A stretch of DNA of 64,000 nucleotides from an uncultured Clostridium sp. (GCA_948467875.1 CAOKFZ010000005.1:50861-114860); one strand, 5' to 3'. Counted from the first letter of the stretch, positions 35,166-45,116 are shown. The notes: generated by a model from the letters alone, not told the origin. Program-made: numbers and translations.

Positions 35166-36476
35166 ATGAAAAAAGAAGATAAAAACGAAACAAAAAAAGT
35201 AGACATAAAACAAAAAAAAGAGACAAAAAATAAAAGTCAAAAAGATACTTCAAAAATAGATAAAAAAGAAAATAAGAAAGTGGAAGAAAAGAATACCCAA
35301 ACGACAGCTGATAAAAAATCCCCAAAAAAGGTTGCAAAAATAAAAGAGGATGTGAAAGCAGAGGAGAAGAAGAATACAGAAGAAAGTAAGCCAGAGAGTA
35401 AAGAAAAGGAAAAAGTATTAAATATATTAAGTAAGGCGAAAGAAAATGGAAAAATTACGTATGGGGAATTGGCAAATGAGCTTGGTGAAGTAAACCCAGA
35501 AGAACTTGACAAAGTGTTTGAAGCTTTTGAGGAAATGGGAGTTAATATTGCAAAAGATGATGATTTGTTAGAACCAGATGAGGATGACTTGCGAGATGTT
35601 GAAGAAGTTGATTTAGAAGAGGTTGACTTAAATAATTTCGAAGGAATTAGTGTAGATGATCCTGTTAGGATGTACTTGCGAGAAATTGGAAAAATTCATT
35701 TGTTGTCTTTTGAAGAAGAGTTGGAGTTGGCGGAAAAAGTATTGCAAGAAGACGAAGAGGCAAAGAAAAAATTGGCAGAGTCAAATTTGAGATTGGTAGT
35801 TAGTATTGCCAAAAAATATGTAGGAAGAGGAATGTTGTTTTTGGATTTAATTCAAGAGGGCAATATGGGACTGATTAAAGCGGTCGAAAAGTTTGATTAC
35901 ACCAAAGGCTATAAATTCAGTACGTATGCCACATGGTGGATAAGACAAGCTATTACAAGAGCCATTGCCGACCAAGCCAGAACCATTAGAATTCCAGTTC
36001 ATATGGTAGAAACGATTAATAAATTAATTCGAACTTCCAGACATTTGCTTCAGATGCTAGGAAGGGAGCCAATGCCAGAGGAAATTGCCAAAGAAATGGA
36101 AATTTCGGTTGAAAAAGTAATGGAAATTCAGAAAATTGCGCAAGATCCAGTTTCACTAGAAACCCCAATTGGAGAAGAAGATGATAGCCATTTGGGTGAT
36201 TTTATTGAAGATGATGATTCGCCAGCGCCACATGATGCGGCAGCCTATACCTTGCTAAAAGAGCAATTGGAAGATGTTATGAGTACGCTAACGCCACGTG
36301 AAGCAAAAGTTTTGAAATTAAGATTTGGTTTGGAAGATGGAAAAGCTCGCACTTTGGAAGAAGTAGGCAGAGAATTTGAAGTAACACGTGAGAGAATTAG
36401 GCAAATTGAAGCAAAGGCACTCAGAAAATTGAGACATCCAAGTCGAAGTAAAAGATTGAAAGATTATATGAATTAA
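35166..36476 (+). CDS. rpoD: Primary RNA polymerase sigma factor
   Basis: A 436-residue sigma-70 (SigA). The first ~90 residues are a very lysine/glutamate-rich extension. A region 1.1-like segment follows ([23 protein letters not shown]). Regions 1.2-2 include [30 protein letters not shown] and the strictly conserved [18 protein letters not shown]. Region 4 is [30 protein letters not shown]. It follows dnaG in the same transcript. The perfect TTGACA/TATAAT promoters in this window are its expected targets. GAAGGGGGATTAT precedes the ATG. Confidence 0.95.
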   Translation: MKKEDKNETKKVDIKQKKETKNKSQKDTSKIDKKENKKVEEKNTQTTADKKSPKKVAKIKEDVKAEEKKNTEESKPESKEKEKVLNILSKAKENGKITYGELANELGEVNPEELDKVFEAFEEMGVNIAKDDDLLEPDEDDLRDVEEVDLEEVDLNNFEGISVDDPVRMYLREIGKIHLLSFEEELELAEKVLQEDEEAKKKLAESNLRLVVSIAKKYVGRGMLFLDLIQEGNMGLIKAVEKFDYTKGYKFSTYATWWIRQAITRAIADQARTIRIPVHMVETINKLIRTSRHLLQMLGREPMPEEIAKEMEISVEKVMEIQKIAQDPVSLETPIGEEDDSHLGDFIEDDDSPAPHDAAAYTLLKEQLEDVMSTLTPREAKVLKLRFGLEDGKARTLEEVGREFEVTRERIRQIEAKALRKLRHPSRSKRLKDYMN

Positions 36477-36481
36477 GAATG

Positions 36482-36507
36482 AAAGGACACGGAAAATCCG
36501 TGTCTTT
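36482..36507 (+). terminator. Terminator of dnaG-rpoD
   Basis: GACACGGA/TCCGTGTC stem with loop AAA, extended by AAA/TTT with one bulge, then TTGTTG. Confidence 0.8.
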
Positions 36508-36604
36508 GTTGTGAAGAAATTTTAATGATTACAATTGTGTAAAAAGTATTTTCTTTTTTTAATTCTATATGATATAATAACAGTAAATTGAAAGGAAGAA
36601 AGTT

Positions 36605-37000
36605 ATGAACAGTGTAGATTTAATGAAGTATTGGATAGAAAGTTCGGATAGAGATTATAAATCAATGAAAAAGAATTTTGAAACGGAGCAGTATACATGG
36701 GCATTATTTATAGGGCCTTTAACAATTGAAAAATTATTAAAGGCGATGTATGCTAAAGTAAATAAAGATACTCCATATCCACCTAAAATTCATAATTTAA
36801 ATATATTAGCAGAGAGATGCAATCTTGAAGTAGATAAAAGAACAGCGAAAATCTTGTTGACATGTAATTCGTTTAATATTAGTAGCAGATATGAAGATTA
36901 CAAAAATGAGTTTTACGAAAGATGTACAAGAGAGTATACGTCTGAACAAATAAAAAATATAGAGGAGATTAGAATATGGTTAAAAGAAATGTTGATATAG
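36605..37000 (+). CDS. HEPN domain protein (toxin-type partner)
   Basis: A 131-residue all-helical HEPN protein of the COG2250 type: VDLMKYWIESSDRDYKSMKK at the start, QYTWALFIGPLTIEKLLKAM, HNLNILAERC, and FNISSRYEDYKNEFYERC near 105-120. In HEPN/MNT modules this protein is usually the RNase-type toxin and the nucleotidyltransferase the antitoxin. It overlaps the MNT gene by 25 bases. AAAGGAAGAAAGTT precedes the ATG. The classical RX4-6H motif is not clearly present, so RNase activity is uncertain. Confidence 0.8.
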   Translation: MNSVDLMKYWIESSDRDYKSMKKNFETEQYTWALFIGPLTIEKLLKAMYAKVNKDTPYPPKIHNLNILAERCNLEVDKRTAKILLTCNSFNISSRYEDYKNEFYERCTREYTSEQIKNIEEIRIWLKEMLI

Positions 37001-37293
37001 ATATTTTAAAATGTGTGAAGGAATATATTCAAGAAATATCGAAATATTATAATATTCAAGGAGTATATTTGTTTGGCTCTTATGCAAAAGGAACAAATCA
37101 TGAAGATAGTGATATAGATGTGGCAATTATTATTAATAGTGATAATAATGCTTTTGATTTGCTCGTAGAACTTATGATGTTAACACAAAATATAGATTTA
37201 AGAATAGAGCCCCACCCAATAAAAGTAAAAGATTTTGAAGAAGGAAATCCTTTTGTGCAGGAAATAATTGATACTGGAATAAAAGTTGCATAA
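36976..37293 (+). CDS. MNT-type nucleotidyltransferase (antitoxin-type partner)
   Basis: A 105-residue minimal nucleotidyltransferase. The core motif GVYLFGSYAKGTNHEDSDID gives GS and the DXD metal site, with a third acidic residue on the strand NIDLRIEPHPI. In known HEPN/MNT pairs this enzyme silences the toxin by adding nucleotides. Overlap with the HEPN gene implies translational coupling. Confidence 0.85.
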   Translation: MVKRNVDIDILKCVKEYIQEISKYYNIQGVYLFGSYAKGTNHEDSDIDVAIIINSDNNAFDLLVELMMLTQNIDLRIEPHPIKVKDFEEGNPFVQEIIDTGIKVA

Positions 37294-37324
37294 AATAATA
37301 AAGATTGAAATTCAGACACCCTAT

Positions 37325-37353
37325 TTGACAAATTATGTAAAATATAATATAAT
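37325..37353 (+). promoter_or_regulatory. SigA-type promoter of the patatin gene
   Basis: TTGACA (37325-37330) and TATAAT (37348-37353) with a 17-base spacer; a CAAGGAAACTTG hairpin follows in the leader. Confidence 0.75.
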
Positions 37354-37409
37354 TACAACAAGGAAACTTGTTGTATATTCAATTTTTAGAAAAAAGAAAG
37401 GATGATTTT

Positions 37410-38156
37410 ATGGAAGAACGGAAATTGAATGTTGCTGTTGTAGGAGGTGGCTTATCAACGCTGGTTGCCTTTGGTGGCTATGCTGCTGTTCACAATGAAA
37501 TCAGAAAAAAGACTGACACCTATTCAGGTGCGAGTCTAGGCTCATTGATTGTGGTTAGTTTGTCGGCAGGAAAAAGCGTAATGGAAATTCTGAATTTTTT
37601 GGCAGATAATGCACTTTTATTTAGCATGCCAATTGTAGGTAAGGAAATTATGCGGAAAAAAATCAGAGGTTTTTTAGGTAATGTGAAATTCAAAAATTTG
37701 CCTAAAGAATGTTTTGTTTCTGTAACACCAGTGAGTAAGTATTTTCCAAATGTTATAACACAGGAAAATGCAGGAGAAATGACTGTTTCAGATATTATTG
37801 TTGCGTCTTGTTCAGTTCCATGGTTATATTTGCCAACTGTATTTAGCCGTGGCAATCAATATTATTGTAAAATCTCATGGATATTTGAGGGAGGCTTAAC
37901 TTTAAATCCACCTTTAAATCCTGAGGCAAAGAACGTGACGTTTTCCTATGAAAATCCTTCAAGTTTGAAGGAAAATTCATGGAATAAACGGGCGCGTTTT
38001 CCGCAGAATAGGAAAACGGATTTGCTGTTCAATCCATACACAGAGAAGTTTGGAATGCTGGGAGGAAGAATATCTGTTCTTAAAGCATTTGAGTTTGGTT
38101 ATCGAAAGATGGAGCAACAGAAAAATGATTTTTTGAGAAAATTGGAAGAAATTTAA
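37410..38156 (+). CDS. Patatin-like phospholipase, probably acquired
   Basis: About 248 residues from ATG 37410 (AAAGAAAGGATGATTTT upstream). Patatin features: a glycine-rich oxyanion loop (VVGGGLSTLVAFGG) near 11-24, nucleophile elbow SGASLGSL near 45 (GXSXG form, GASLG), and a possible Asp/Gly pair replaced by EGGL near 155. The weak final dyad leaves activity uncertain. It contains three in-frame CGG codons (37419, 37653 and 37989) read as arginine; skipping the first would end the protein at once. More GC-rich codons than the core genes suggest transfer. It ends in its own terminator. Confidence 0.78.
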   Translation: MEERKLNVAVVGGGLSTLVAFGGYAAVHNEIRKKTDTYSGASLGSLIVVSLSAGKSVMEILNFLADNALLFSMPIVGKEIMRKKIRGFLGNVKFKNLPKECFVSVTPVSKYFPNVITQENAGEMTVSDIIVASCSVPWLYLPTVFSRGNQYYCKISWIFEGGLTLNPPLNPEAKNVTFSYENPSSLKENSWNKRARFPQNRKTDLLFNPYTEKFGMLGGRISVLKAFEFGYRKMEQQKNDFLRKLEEI

Positions 38157-38171
38157 AATCATCAAATATTT

Positions 38172-38220
38172 AGCACAGGCAGGATACTGGAATTGAGGTA
38201 TCCTGCTTTGTGCTTTTTTA
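38172..38220 (+). terminator. Terminator of the patatin gene
   Basis: AGCACA...GGCAGGATA pairs with TATCCTGC...TGTGCT and is followed by a six-base T-run. Confidence 0.85.
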
Positions 38221-38297
38221 TGGATGAGTTTTTGAAATTTTACTTGATTTTTAATTGCTAATATCATACAATATTAAAAAAGTCATAGGAGGCTAAT

Positions 38298-39311
38298 ATG
38301 AAATATCCAAAATTTATCAAAAAAGGCGATAAAATTGCTGTTACGGCGCCATCTGCGGGATTGTGCAAAGAAGAGCAATTGCAAGAATATGACAATGCAA
38401 TCAAAAATATTGAGAAAATGGGATTTCAATTTTGTGAAACGCAAAATGTCAGAACTTGCGAAAAAGAGAGAAGTTCGTCTGCAAAGGAACGTGCGAAACA
38501 ATTTATGCAAGTTTGGGAAGACGAAAGCGTGAACGCAATTATTTGTGCAAAAGGTGGAGATTTTGCCTGCGAAATGTTAGATTATTTGGATTTTGAACAA
38601 TTGAAAAAGCTTTCTCCAAAATGGCTACAAGGTTTTTCGGATATTACGAATTTGGGTTTTGTGCTAACCACCAATTTAGATATTGCCACTATTTATGGGG
38701 AAAATATCCGTGATTATGGAATGAGAGAACCTTTTAAAACATTGACAGATTCGATTAAGATAATGCAAGGAGAAGAAGTTATCCAAAAAAGTTTTGGTGT
38801 TTGTGAGCCAAAAGAGGATGAGAGGGAAATTTTTGAAAGTTATCAGTTGACTTTGGAAACGCAGTGGAAAAATTTAAACAACGAGAAAAAGTTAATGTTT
38901 TCAGGAAGATGCCTTGGCGGTTGCTTGGATGTAATCATAAATTTGATTGGAACGAAATATGATAAAGTAAAGAACTATATTGAAAAATATAAAAATGATG
39001 GAATTGTTTGGTTTTTTGACATTTTTGAAATGTCTACTCCGCAGGTACTTTGCCATTTATGGCAAATGAAAAATGCTGGCTATTTTGAGCATTGCAAGGG
39101 AATTATTTTTGGAAGAGCTTTTCTACTTCGCGAAGATTATGATATGGATTTGGCTGAGGTGGTAAAAGATGCCATTGGTGATTTGGCAATTCCAATTATT
39201 CTGGACGCTGATATTGGGCATGTTCCGCCACAAATGCCAATTGTGAATGGTAGCATTTTGGAGATTACGTGCGAAAATGGTCAAGGAGAGATAAAAACTT
39301 TTTTGAGATAA
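38298..39311 (+). CDS. Peptidase S66 (LD-carboxypeptidase/MccF-like)
   Basis: A 337-residue serine peptidase of family S66. It starts with KGDKIAVTAPSAG; nucleophile region WLQGFSDITNL lies near 110-120. The C-terminal Glu/His part includes GIIFGRAFLLREDYD, IPIILDADIGHVPPQMPI, and the closing strand. Members trim L,D-bonds in peptidoglycan peptides or detoxify microcin C. The nucleophile context has Ser in GFSD, the usual form. ATAGGAGGCTAAT precedes the ATG. Neighbouring vanW fits an envelope theme. Confidence 0.88.
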   Translation: MKYPKFIKKGDKIAVTAPSAGLCKEEQLQEYDNAIKNIEKMGFQFCETQNVRTCEKERSSSAKERAKQFMQVWEDESVNAIICAKGGDFACEMLDYLDFEQLKKLSPKWLQGFSDITNLGFVLTTNLDIATIYGENIRDYGMREPFKTLTDSIKIMQGEEVIQKSFGVCEPKEDEREIFESYQLTLETQWKNLNNEKKLMFSGRCLGGCLDVIINLIGTKYDKVKNYIEKYKNDGIVWFFDIFEMSTPQVLCHLWQMKNAGYFEHCKGIIFGRAFLLREDYDMDLAEVVKDAIGDLAIPIILDADIGHVPPQMPIVNGSILEITCENGQGEIKTFLR

Positions 39312-39443
39312 ATGGAAAAATTTCTGGATTTTTGCCACAAACTATGATATAGTAAAATCAATTAAAAATTTCCACAAAGGCTAAATTTTAAAGAACGAAA
39401 GATGCAAAAAATAGAGGTTTTAAATACAGAAGGATGTTGGAAA

Positions 39444-41037
39444 ATGGCAAAAAAATTAAAAAGTGCTAAGAAACAAAAGGTAGCAAAAAAGAGTGAAAAA
39501 AATGCTCTGTTGCCAGTAAAAAAAGAGCAAAATGCACTGATTGTTGTGAAGAAAAAGAAACTGGATATCGCAGTTTTTCGTGAAAAAGAGAGTTTGAAAA
39601 AAGCAGTTAAGAGCTTAAGTTTAGCGGTTATAGTTGTGATCATAATTGCCTATATTGCTTTGTTGGCACTTGTTGCAACAAGTATTTTTTATGTTTCCCA
39701 TTTGCAAAATGGATTGATTCAAAAAGGAGTTTTTGTGGCTGGTATTAGTGTTGCTGAAATGTCTCCACAAGAGGCTGCTAGTAGACTTTCTAATAGCTTA
39801 AATGATACGGTTCCAGAACAATTAATTTTGCAATATGAAGGGCAAAATTTTCCAATTGATTTGCAGGAATTGGGCGTAAAATTTGACGTTGAAAAAGCAA
39901 TTCAGAAGGCATATTCGATTGGGAGAACGCAAAATGTGGTAAGAGATTTATGGGAATATGCGAAAACGCTGAATGATACGATTGATATCGAGCCAGAGTT
40001 TTTGTACGAAGAGGAAATTTTAAATGAGATGTTGCAGGACTTGCAAGAACAATTACCAAAAGTCCAAGAATATGACTATTTTATGGAAAATGATGTATTG
40101 ATTATTAATCGAGGCAAAAGCGGTGTCGGTCTACATCAGGAGGAGCTGAAAAATAGAATTTTAGCAAATTTGCGTATCAGAAAATTTGATGAGGAAATTC
40201 AAATTCCAACTTATGAAATTTTGCCGAAGGAGATTGATTTGCAAGCAATTCATAGCGAAATTTATCGTAAGCCACAGGATGCGTATGTGACAGAAAACCC
40301 ATTTGAAATTCATGAGCAAGTGATTGGTGTTGATTTTGATGTAGAAGATGCACAAAAAAATATTGATATTATTCCGAAAAACGAACAATATAAAATAAAG
40401 CTAAAGTTTACAAATCCGAATATTTTTGTGAAAGATTTGAATATTTTTCCAGACCAGTTATCCACATTTAGTACGAATTATGTGAATAACCCAAATCGTA
40501 CAACGAATTTGCGCATAGCAGCTGGCAAAATAAATGGAACGATTTTGATGCCGGGCGAGAAATTTTCGTTTAATGAAGTAGTTGGCGAAAGGACGATTGC
40601 AGCAGGTTATAAAAATGCAGCGATTTTTGTGAATGGGCAAGTTGAAGATGGGCTTGCAGGTGGTATTTGTCAAATCTCTTCAACGCTTTATGATGCTGTG
40701 ATTGGAGCCAATTTACAAATTACAGAGCGTCATAATCATTCGTTGCTTACTTCCTATTTGGCAGGTGGAAAGGATGCAACAGTGGTTTGGGGAAGGTATG
40801 ATTTTCAATTTGTAAATAACCGTGAATATCCTGTAAAAATAGAAATGATAGTACAAAATGGAGTGGCAACAGCGGTTGTTTATGGTATTCGTTCAAGCCA
40901 AGAATATGAAATTACAATTGAGTCGCGTTTTATGGGAAACAAGCGGAATTTATAAAGTGTATAATGCCTATAAAGTCTATAAGCAAAATGGCGTAGAAGT
41001 GAAAAGGGAGTTTTTATCAAGAGATTTATATAAATAA
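39444..41037 (+). CDS. VanW-family membrane-anchored protein; +1 frameshift at CGG restores C-terminus
   Basis: ATG 39444 is chosen because GAAGGATG lies just upstream. A basic cytoplasmic start and one membrane span (LAVIVVIIIAYIALLALVAT) precede YkuD-like/peptidoglycan-binding-4 segments and the VanW domain (LMPGEKFSFNEVVGER, EDGLAGGICQISSTLYDAVI, HNHSLLTSYLAGGKDATVVW). In zero frame the protein ends after ...GNK R N L at TAA; the R is CGG at 40944-40946. Skipping the C reads GIYKVYNAYKVYKQNGVEV and continues to TAA at 41037. This YKVYK-type tail is the normal end of VanW proteins. The joined product is about 530 residues. Confidence 0.85.
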
Positions 41038-41083
41038 ATATCATTGAATTTAGATAGGATATTTTGGCGTAGAGGGGATTGAA

Positions 41084-42403
41084 ATGGAAATTGTGAAAGT
41101 GGAGACGAATTTTAAGAGAAATTTGTTTTGGGATGTGCATAGACTTAAATTTAATGGAAAATTGAAAAATATGGAACGAGGACTTATCAACCTTTATCCA
41201 GATGTAAAAGGGCAAGAAATAGTTGGTTTTGGAGGTGCTTTTACAGAAGCTTCTGGCTATTGTTTGGCACAAACAAATGGCGAGCAGGGGGCGAAAATTA
41301 TAGCAGATTATTTCTCAAGAGATGGATTGCAATATAATTTTTGCAGAATACCGATTGCAAGTACCGATTTTTCGCTTTCTAGTTACAGTTATCTAAAAAA
41401 GGCTGATATGAACACTTTTTCAATTGCAAGGGATGAAGAATACATCATTCCAATGATAAAAAAAGCGCTTGCTCAAAATCCAAATTTAAAATTTTTAGCG
41501 ACACCTTGGTCTCCGCCAGCTTTTATGAAAAGCAATAAAATGTTGAATTTAGGTGGAAAATTGTTGGAAAAATATCAACATTTGTATGCCGAATATTTGG
41601 CTAAATTCGTTTTGGAATATCAAAAAAGAGGAATTAAAATTGATTATATGACAATACAAAATGAGCCAAATGCAACGCAATTGTGGGAGTCGTGTTTGTA
41701 TTCGGCAGCAGAAGAAGCTGAATTTGCTAAAAATTATCTAGAGCCAGAGTTTGCGAAAAATGGAATAAAAACTAAAATTTTGGCTTGGGATCATAACAAA
41801 GAAAGGCTATATACAAGGGCTAAAGAAGTTTTTGGAATGGCTCAAAGCGCTGTTTCTGGCATGGCAATGCATTGGTATTCTGGAGATTATTTTGAAGAAA
41901 TAGCGCTAACGAAAAGTCAATTTCCGGATAAATTGCTGTTTCACACAGAAGGCTGCACAGGATTTTCGCATTTTCGAAAAGAAGATGAAGTGCAAAATGG
42001 CGAAATTTACGCACATGATATGATTGGCGATTTGAATGCAGGTATCAATGGTTTTATGGATTGGAATTTGGTTCTTGACCACAAAGGGGGACCAAATCAC
42101 AAACGAAATTATTGCAATGCGCCAATCATGCTAAATCAAGATAAAACAAATTATATCAAAAATTTGACGTATTATTATATGGGACATTTTAGTAAGTATA
42201 TACAAACTGGGGCAAAAAAAATTGGATTTTCAAAATTTACAGATAAGATTGAAGCAGCTGCCTTTCAAAATGCAGATCATTCGATTGTGGTTGTTTTGCT
42301 AAATCGCAATAATGTCAATCAAGAATTTAATCTGCATTTGAGTGGCGAGATTTTTCATGACAATTTGGATAGCCATGCCATTTTGACATTTATAATAAAA
42401 TAA
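41084..42403 (+). CDS. Glycoside hydrolase family 30 (glucosylceramidase-like)
   Basis: A 439-residue GH30 enzyme. It opens with a strand region and GFGGAFTEASGY. The acid/base glutamate lies in YMTIQNEPNATQLWESC and the nucleophile glutamate in KLLFHTEGCTGFSHF. The substrate arm WSPPAFMKSNKML is conserved. The C-terminal beta-domain ends in LNRNNVNQEFNLHL. No signal peptide is seen, so it is likely cytoplasmic and acts on imported beta-linked sugars or glycolipid fragments. It converges with ylbJ, overlapping by 14 bases. GAGGGGATTGAA precedes the ATG. Confidence 0.88.
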   Translation: MEIVKVETNFKRNLFWDVHRLKFNGKLKNMERGLINLYPDVKGQEIVGFGGAFTEASGYCLAQTNGEQGAKIIADYFSRDGLQYNFCRIPIASTDFSLSSYSYLKKADMNTFSIARDEEYIIPMIKKALAQNPNLKFLATPWSPPAFMKSNKMLNLGGKLLEKYQHLYAEYLAKFVLEYQKRGIKIDYMTIQNEPNATQLWESCLYSAAEEAEFAKNYLEPEFAKNGIKTKILAWDHNKERLYTRAKEVFGMAQSAVSGMAMHWYSGDYFEEIALTKSQFPDKLLFHTEGCTGFSHFRKEDEVQNGEIYAHDMIGDLNAGINGFMDWNLVLDHKGGPNHKRNYCNAPIMLNQDKTNYIKNLTYYYMGHFSKYIQTGAKKIGFSKFTDKIEAAAFQNADHSIVVVLLNRNNVNQEFNLHLSGEIFHDNLDSHAILTFIIK

Positions 42404-43385
42404 GAGTTAGGATAACAGAAAAAATGCTTTGCAAAATTTTTCCGTAAAAGTAAGGTTTAATAGAAATGTGCGATTTTGAAATAACGGAAAAAACTTGCAA
42501 AAGTACAGAAAGTCCGCCAATTCCTAGAAGAAAGCTACAAGTCAAAAGGCAAGGAATTGGCAAAATGCTGTAAAAGGTGCTAGCAACATGAAGTCCATTG
42601 GTCATTTCAATGCTTCCAGTTAGAATGCTTAAAACGATGTCATAAGGTATTCCTAAATTTGCTAGAAAATGAGCTATTCCAGTCAAAATTTCTAAGCTAG
42701 ATAAGATGGAAATAATCACGGAAAACAGTACCACAAAACCTCCAATGGACAAAATCGTAGAAATGGATTTTTTGATGGCATCTCCTAAAATTTCGCCTAA
42801 ATTGGCAACTTTGATTAATTCTTTGCTTTCTGAGCGATAATTTCTAAAAGTAATATCCACTGTATTTTTTTTCCAAAAACGAAAAATAAATCCAACCAAA
42901 AGTGATGAAATAACATGACTGATGAGAAGTGTTTTTCCTAAAGATGCATTTCCTAGAAGCGAAACGCCAACAGAGCCAAGTATAAAAATAGGACCAGAAT
43001 TGTTTGTAAAGGCAATCAAGCGTTCTGCTTCTGCTTTTGAGCAAATTTTGTGGTCATACAAGTTACAAACGACTTTGGCACCAACAGGATAACCGCTTAT
43101 AATGCCCATAATAATGGCAATAGCGCTTTCTCCGGATACGTTGAAAACAGGTTTCATAAATCTATTTAGGGCTTTTCCAAGCAAATAGATAAAATTTGTT
43201 TTGCACAATAATTCGGTGGCAACAAAAAATGGGAAAAGGGTTGGCACAATAGAATTTGCCCATAAAATTAAGCCGTTTCTGGCTGCTTCTAAATTGTTAG
43301 CTGAAAATAAAATGAGACTTAATGTAAAGAATAAAAATAGAACTGTAAAAAAATATTTTTTGACTGAAATGACAATAAATCGCAT
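42390..43385 (-). CDS. ylbJ: Sporulation integral membrane protein YlbJ
   Basis: About 331 residues from ATG 43385, which has GGAGG five bases upstream; longer starts lack this. It is polytopic, with nucleoside-recognition-like domains: WANSIVPTLFPFFVATELL and GIISGYPVGAKVVCNLYD, then AFTNNSGPIFILGSVGV and a second half with similar order. YlbJ is expressed in the mother cell and is needed for spore cortex formation. Its presence supports an endospore former. No in-frame CGG was found. Confidence 0.88.
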   Translation of the reverse strand: MRFIVISVKKYFFTVLFLFFTLSLILFSANNLEAARNGLILWANSIVPTLFPFFVATELLCKTNFIYLLGKALNRFMKPVFNVSGESAIAIIMGIISGYPVGAKVVCNLYDHKICSKAEAERLIAFTNNSGPIFILGSVGVSLLGNASLGKTLLISHVISSLLVGFIFRFWKKNTVDITFRNYRSESKELIKVANLGEILGDAIKKSISTILSIGGFVVLFSVIISILSSLEILTGIAHFLANLGIPYDIVLSILTGSIEMTNGLHVASTFYSILPIPCLLTCSFLLGIGGLSVLLQVFSVISKSHISIKPYFYGKILQSIFSVILTLILL

Positions 43386-43467
43386 AATTTCCTCCATTCT
43401 ATTAAGTATATATGCGATGTTTTTGAAAATAGAACAAAAAATTAATGTCAAATGTAAATTTCCGAAA

Positions 43468-43695
43468 TTATGAAATATATTCAATAATATCTGTAATTGT
43501 ACAATTTAAATAATCGCACAATCTTGCCATAACGTAAATATCAAATCGAATTAATTCCCCAGTCATCATTCTTTTTAAAACTTTAAAATCTGTATTTGTA
43601 TCTCTCATTAATTTATTAATACTGATTTTTTTTTCTTTTAAAATATCTTCAAGCTTAAATAAATAGGTACCATTTTCTATATTTACTTTAACCAT
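43468..43695 (-). CDS. Small XRE-family HTH regulator (second pilin cassette)
   Basis: A 75-residue Cro/CI-type protein: LEDILKEKKISINKLMRDTN, FKVLKRMMTGELIRFDIYVM, and the end ARLCDYLNCTITDIIEYI. It is built like the regulators at 866 and 7725. It diverges from the pilin-like gene at 43868, whose promoter spacer contains a perfect 14-bp palindrome, the likely operator for this protein. Confidence 0.82.
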   Translation of the reverse strand: MVKVNIENGTYLFKLEDILKEKKISINKLMRDTNTDFKVLKRMMTGELIRFDIYVMARLCDYLNCTITDIIEYIS

Positions 43696-43756
43696 TAACC
43701 AGAATCACCTCTTTTAAAAAATTTTATAAATAAATTATATATTTTTAAGAAGTTAC

Positions 43757-43785
43757 TTGACTATTGGTTATATAACCAGTATAAT
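43757..43785 (+). promoter_or_regulatory. Promoter with palindromic operator in its spacer
   Basis: TTGACT (43757-43762) and TATAAT (43780-43785) are 17 bases apart. The spacer is filled by the perfect palindrome TGGTTATATAACCA (43765-43778). A repressor bound there would exclude RNA polymerase. The divergent XRE gene is the obvious candidate. Confidence 0.85.
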
Positions 43786-43867
43786 AATAATGTAAATAAA
43801 CAACAAAAATGTTTTAAGTTGTTTACAAAATCTTTTGCAAGAGATAAAAATTTAAGGAGGAAATCAA

Positions 43868-45110
43868 ATGAAAAAACAAAAAAACAGAGGAGTTTGTCTT
43901 GAGCGGACCCGCAGGAATCACTTTAGTAGCACTTGTTGTAACAATTATTGTGTTATTGATTTTAGCAGGTGTGTCAATTAATTTAGTGGCTGGAAGTAAT
44001 GGCATTTTGGGAAAGGCGACAAAAGCAGTTGACATCACGAATATGGCACAAATTAAGGAAGAAATTGAACTCAAAATCGCGGAATTGCAAATGGATTATT
44101 ACATGAAAGATAACAATTTTGCAAACGTAAATGATTACGTCAAAGCAGAGTTGGAAAAAGGCGTAGAGCTGTCTAATGGGGCAGAAATTAGAGTAGATAG
44201 CAGCGGAAAATTAAGTTATGAAGGCTTGGAAATTGGAAGCTTAAATCCAGACGGAAGTGTGACAATTGATGGCGAATTGAGTGGCAATCAAATCGTGCAA
44301 AAATATACAGCTTCGTATAATGCCAATGGTGGACAAGGAGGTCCTTCAAGCAAAAAATATGCGGCAGGAGAAAGTGTAACAGTTGATTTTACGACAAAAC
44401 CAACGAAAAAAGGTGCAAATTTCTTGGGTTGGGCAACAAGCAGCACAGCGACAACGCCAGAATATACGACTTCAGGAAGTTTTACAATGGGGAGCCAGAG
44501 TGTGATTTTGTATGCTGTATGGGAAAAATTAGCTGGAACAGCAGCAATTAAGCCAGAATATTATGGAGACAAGGTAAATTATTCGGCAAATGGAGTAAAT
44601 GATTGGAAAGTATTTTTGAATGATGGAAATAGTGTTTATTTAATTACAGGTGATTGGGTAGAAGGTTCAAAACTAAATTTAGCAACAGGAATTAGTATAA
44701 ATGGAAATTATGTATACGTACCAGATCAAAACCGTAATACTTTAGTGGATTGGATAAAAAACAAAATTTATTGGACAAATTTTGTGAATGAGTATGCAGA
44801 ACAAGCAAATGGTGGACCAACACTTGCACAATTAGCTTATAGTGCGAATGGTAAGTTGGGTACAAGTTATGATGAGAATACAATTCAACGCCAAACATTA
44901 AATAACGATTTTTATCAGAAAAATAATAATTGTTGGTTACCAGACCCAGACTCAAGTGCTACGAATACATTAAATGTTTGGGGAAATGGAGGCTTTATTG
45001 GATGGCATCGTGTGCATGATAGTCTTGCTAGTGGAATTCGACCAATAGTGCAATTAAAATCTAATGCAAAAATGAGCTGGAATGGAACGGCTTGGGATTT
45101 GTCAAATTAA
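43868..45110 (+). CDS. Type IV pilin-like secreted protein with InlB repeat, paralogue 2; +1 frameshift at CGG
   Basis: ATG 43868 follows AAGGAGGAAATCAA. Twelve codons on, zero frame meets CGG at 43904-43906 and would stop about 25 codons later without any pilin segment. Skipping the C gives GGA and continues as GPAGITLVALVVTIIVLLIL, the prepilin motif and helix. The product is about 413 residues. Domains match the paralogue at 1227: helical stalk (KIAELQMDYY), InlB B-type repeat (YNANGG...GWA...LYAVWE), and a C-terminal domain ending GIRPIVQL. An internal TTG at 43899 could start a shorter product lacking the basic leader, but without its own ribosome site. Confidence 0.8.
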
Positions 45111-45116
45111 ATTTAT

